From positions 310,001 through 374,000 of the forward strand of contig CACMIV010000002.1 in the NCBI GenBank assembly GCA_902613805.1: a stretch of 64,000 nucleotides of DNA, read 5' to 3'. This DNA is from an uncultured Pelagibacteraceae bacterium. GTDB taxonomy: Bacteria; Pseudomonadota; Alphaproteobacteria; Pelagibacterales; AG-422-B15. The notes under the pieces were generated by a model, which searched no databases, had not been told where the DNA came from, and saw only the letters and a program-made list of their open reading frames with translations. Numbering within the stretch: position 1 is the first letter of the stretch; every line of letters begins with the position of its first letter. Below, piece by piece: positions 63,486 to 64,000 of this stretch. The position numbers were made by a program, and so were the translations under genes.

Positions 63486-64000
63486 CTAGCCCTTTACAAC
63501 TTCTCTTGTATTCGCGTTGAAAGACTCAGTAAACGGTACATCAACTGTTACGGCGTCTACTGGTACGCCTGGCTCATCAGCATAAATATCAGGTAAATGA
63601 ACTTTATATTTTTTACCTAATTCCCATTTTGGGAAACCATTTGCATTAAGGGTTCCATCATATGGTATATAACCCATGGCTATATTTTTTCCTTTTTCAG
63701 GATGATACCAGGGTGAAGTAATGAAGCCACATGGGTCTCCACCATCACCAGGAGACACGAGCCAAAAATCAGGTGCATACTCATCAATTGGTTTGCCACC
63801 AATCTCAAATCCCACTAATTGTAATTTGTATGGCTTATGGCCATCTTTCAAGTCAGCCTTCATCTTTTCGAGTGCTTGTTTGCCAACATAATCTCCTTTT
63901 TTTGCCCACTCACCTTTTCCAGATAAAGAAACTTGATAACCAAGATTACATTGAAAAGGATTGTGCTCATGATCTAAGTCCTGACCCCAGGATAAAATAC
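63486..64000 (-). CDS. DmdA/GcvT-family methyltransferase, C-terminal part
   Basis: The reading frame runs past the window edge; 170 residues are seen. It starts (inside the gene) ILSWGQDLDHEHNPFQCNLGYQVSLSG, continues with DYVGKQALEKM and ends VDVPFTESFNANTREVVKG. The D-x-x-x-NP and GKQAL motifs and the ITSPWYHPEKGKNIAMGYI strand belong to the C-terminal barrel of aminomethyltransferases. Part of the first residue is cut. Similar family to the gene at 46525; substrate unknown. An internal ATG at 63861-63863 is not the true start. Confidence 0.82.
   Translation of the reverse strand, partial: ILSWGQDLDHEHNPFQCNLGYQVSLSGKGEWAKKGDYVGKQALEKMKADLKDGHKPYKLQLVGFEIGGKPIDEYAPDFWLVSPGDGGDPCGFITSPWYHPEKGKNIAMGYIPYDGTLNANGFPKWELGKKYKVHLPDIYADEPGVPVDAVTVDVPFTESFNANTREVVKG

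Noticed and set aside
1-64000. CRISPR array, insertion sequence, toxin-antitoxin or defence system
   Set aside because: No regularly spaced repeats, no transposase or Cas-like frames, and no nuclease or toxin motifs in the frames read.

Overview
The window looks like chromosome from a streamlined, AT-rich marine alphaproteobacterium, in the broad style of SAR11, HIMB59/AEGEAN-169 or low-GC SAR116. The genes do not settle which. The reasons are strongly A+T-rich coding sequence, near-absent intergenic space with many start/stop overlaps, the alphaproteobacterial TPR membrane protein beside panB, a eukaryote-type NADP isocitrate dehydrogenase, and a large load of methylated-amine and osmolyte catabolism genes. 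I see no tRNA, rRNA, CRISPR array, transposase or phage gene.

Layout. 1-9107 (minus): partial TPR protein, panB, cupin protein, hypothetical, photolyase, GNAT, a small YdhR-like gene, guaA, TPR protein, guaB and rlmE. A 17-bp repeat of the guaA 3' end at 4475-4491, next to a tandem 11-bp repeat, suggests the scar of an integrative element at guaA. 9108-20187 (plus): an efflux operon (TolC-like, PadR regulator, HlyD-like adaptor, two different RND pumps) behind two palindromic operators, running with overlaps into a LOG-family hydrolase and icd. 20168-24550 (minus): alaS, recA, dksA. 24692-28590 (plus): MoxR ATPase, VWA protein, DMT exporter, dusA. 28587-31424 (minus): nitroreductase, glutathione peroxidase, pirin, quinone reductase-like protein. 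31489-32379 (plus): PAP2 phosphatase.

32364-47661 (minus) is the centre of interest: fifteen genes with gaps of at most 12 bp. They encode a DmdA-like methyltransferase, a copper module (SCO, small lipoprotein, PCuAC, Met-rich DUF2182, Cys-rich DUF1326), a dimethylglycine-dehydrogenase-like enzyme, an AFG1/ZapE-type ATPase, a DadA-like oxidase, heterotetrameric sarcosine oxidase SoxB-D-A-G, a DUF983 protein and a metallo-hydrolase. Divergent from it is a betaine-homocysteine methyltransferase-like gene (47767-48693). Then come a DMT exporter and a glycine betaine-type ABC transporter (binding protein, double-length permease, divergent ATPase; 49677-54050). Together they give uptake of glycine betaine and stepwise demethylation to dimethylglycine, sarcosine and glycine, with methyl groups passing to homocysteine and tetrahydrofolate.

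54071-60221 (plus) continues from the transporter ATPase: iron-dependent alcohol dehydrogenase, amidase, serine beta-lactamase-like hydrolase, VOC protein and two tandem alpha/beta hydrolases. Facing it are a malonyl-CoA synthetase and an enolase-superfamily enzyme (60211-62860). These look catabolic, but I cannot name the substrate. The window ends with msrA and the 3' part of a second DmdA/GcvT-type protein. Five of six convergent gene pairs overlap or abut; only msrA and its neighbour are separated by a terminator.
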